Below are positions 5,338 to 5,775 of a stretch of DNA of 5,775 nucleotides, piece after piece (positions within the stretch are counted from its first letter, which is position 1; each line of letters opens with the position of its first letter). The position numbers were made by a program, and so were the translations under genes. Source of the stretch: Aeromicrobium sp. (lineage in GTDB: Bacteria; Actinomycetota; Actinomycetes; Propionibacteriales; Nocardioidaceae); the NCBI GenBank assembly GCA_023254755.1, contig JALRKU010000134.1, positions 1 through 5,775 on the forward strand. The letters are read 5' to 3'. The notes below the pieces were generated by a model. It was not told where the DNA came from. It did no database searches and was given only the letters and a program-made list of their open reading frames with translations.

Positions 5338-5775
5338 TCAGCGGGCGTAGCGATCCAGGTGGGTCGTCATCTCGCTGAACAGCGCGCCGTTGAGCGCGAA
5401 CGCGACCTTGACCTCGGCGAGGACCCGCTCCCGCTCGGACTCGTCGAGCGCGAGGGCGTCGAGCCGGGCGCGGTAGGCGTCCTTGTAGAGCTTGGGCCGG
5501 GGCACCCCGTCGAAGCGGTAGAAGGCGAGGCCTCGTCCGTCGAGGTCGAGCTCGCGGTCGAGGATGCGGCCGATGGCCTGCCCTCCCGACAGGTCGCCGA
5601 GGTAGCGCGTGTAGTGGTGGGCGACGAAGCCACCCGGCCAGGTCGCGCCGACCTCCGCGATGCGTGCGACGTATCGGGCGGTCGTCGGGAGGGGTTCGAC
5701 CTGGTCACGCCAGCCGTCGCCGATCAGGAAGTCGAGATCGGCCTCGATCGCGGGCAGGCGGGTGAGCTTGTCGTC
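5338..5775 (-). CDS. hmuO: Partial heme oxygenase (biliverdin-producing), N-terminus outside window
   Basis: The last 145 codons and the TGA stop are present; the start lies beyond the right edge. Heme oxygenase opens heme to biliverdin, CO and ferrous iron using O2 and electrons from a reductase, in the cytosol. The family signature is complete: AHHYTRYLGDLSGGQ at visible residues 52-66. D61 there corresponds to the distal-pocket Asp that holds the water network (D140 in human HO-1), and the glycines are those of the flexible distal helix. Downstream follow GLAFYRFDG, KLYKDAYRARL and a final helix AFALNGALFSEM, in the order seen in bacterial and animal enzymes. The proximal His that binds heme iron should lie near the N-terminus and cannot be seen. 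Bacterial HmuO-type enzymes are about 215 residues, so roughly 70 are missing. The symbol is by family, not a proven orthologue. Confidence 0.93.
   Translation of the reverse strand, partial: DDKLTRLPAIEADLDFLIGDGWRDQVEPLPTTARYVARIAEVGATWPGGFVAHHYTRYLGDLSGGQAIGRILDRELDLDGRGLAFYRFDGVPRPKLYKDAYRARLDALALDESERERVLAEVKVAFALNGALFSEMTTHLDRYAR

Noticed and set aside
5367..5708. A 113-codon minus-strand frame rich in Ser, Thr, Arg and Pro
   Set aside because: It is a shifted frame of the heme oxygenase, whose signature motif is unmistakable in the other frame through this region.

Overview
The window is very GC-rich, and all four genes read on the minus strand. Strong third-position GC bias, GTG starts and protein families typical of actinobacterial chromosomes point to a high-GC actinobacterium. 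The architecture of the large cell-wall protein and the mycobacterial-type LpdA flavoprotein suggest a Nocardioidaceae/Propionibacteriales-like host, but that is inference rather than proof. Nothing indicates a plasmid, prophage, IS element or CRISPR array. This looks like ordinary chromosome with one architecturally striking gene.

Layout, in order of transcription (right to left). (1) 5775-5338: the C-terminal 145 codons of a heme oxygenase, cut by the window edge. (2) 5337-5290: a 48-bp gap with two short inverted repeats, one just after the heme oxygenase stop and one folding across the next start codon. (3) 5289-3922: an LpdA-type NAD(P)H:quinone dehydrogenase, a lipoamide-dehydrogenase-like flavoprotein that lacks the redox disulfide and the C-terminal His/Glu pair. 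(4) 3921-3786: a 136-bp intergenic region with a long hairpin just past the lpdA stop, a candidate sigma-70-type promoter and a 9-bp tandem repeat in the presumed leader. (5) 3785-405: an exported 1126-residue protein made of a signal peptide, a beta-rich N-terminal domain, a PGRP/amidase_2 domain, four fibronectin type III repeats and a SpoIID/LytB domain. (6) 386-1: the first 128 codons of a small four-helix membrane protein resembling the phage-holin-like families found on actinobacterial chromosomes, starting 18 nt after gene 5 and probably co-transcribed with it.

The genes form two blocks. Heme oxygenase plus LpdA is a redox/heme-iron pair. The amidase-FnIII-SpoIID protein plus the holin-like protein is a cell-envelope pair. 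The most interesting observation is that the large protein joins an amidase, which strips stem peptides from peptidoglycan, to a SpoIID-type domain, a family known in Bacillus to cut stripped glycan strands. One polypeptide would thus carry two activities that sporulating Firmicutes supply as separate SpoIIP and SpoIID proteins.
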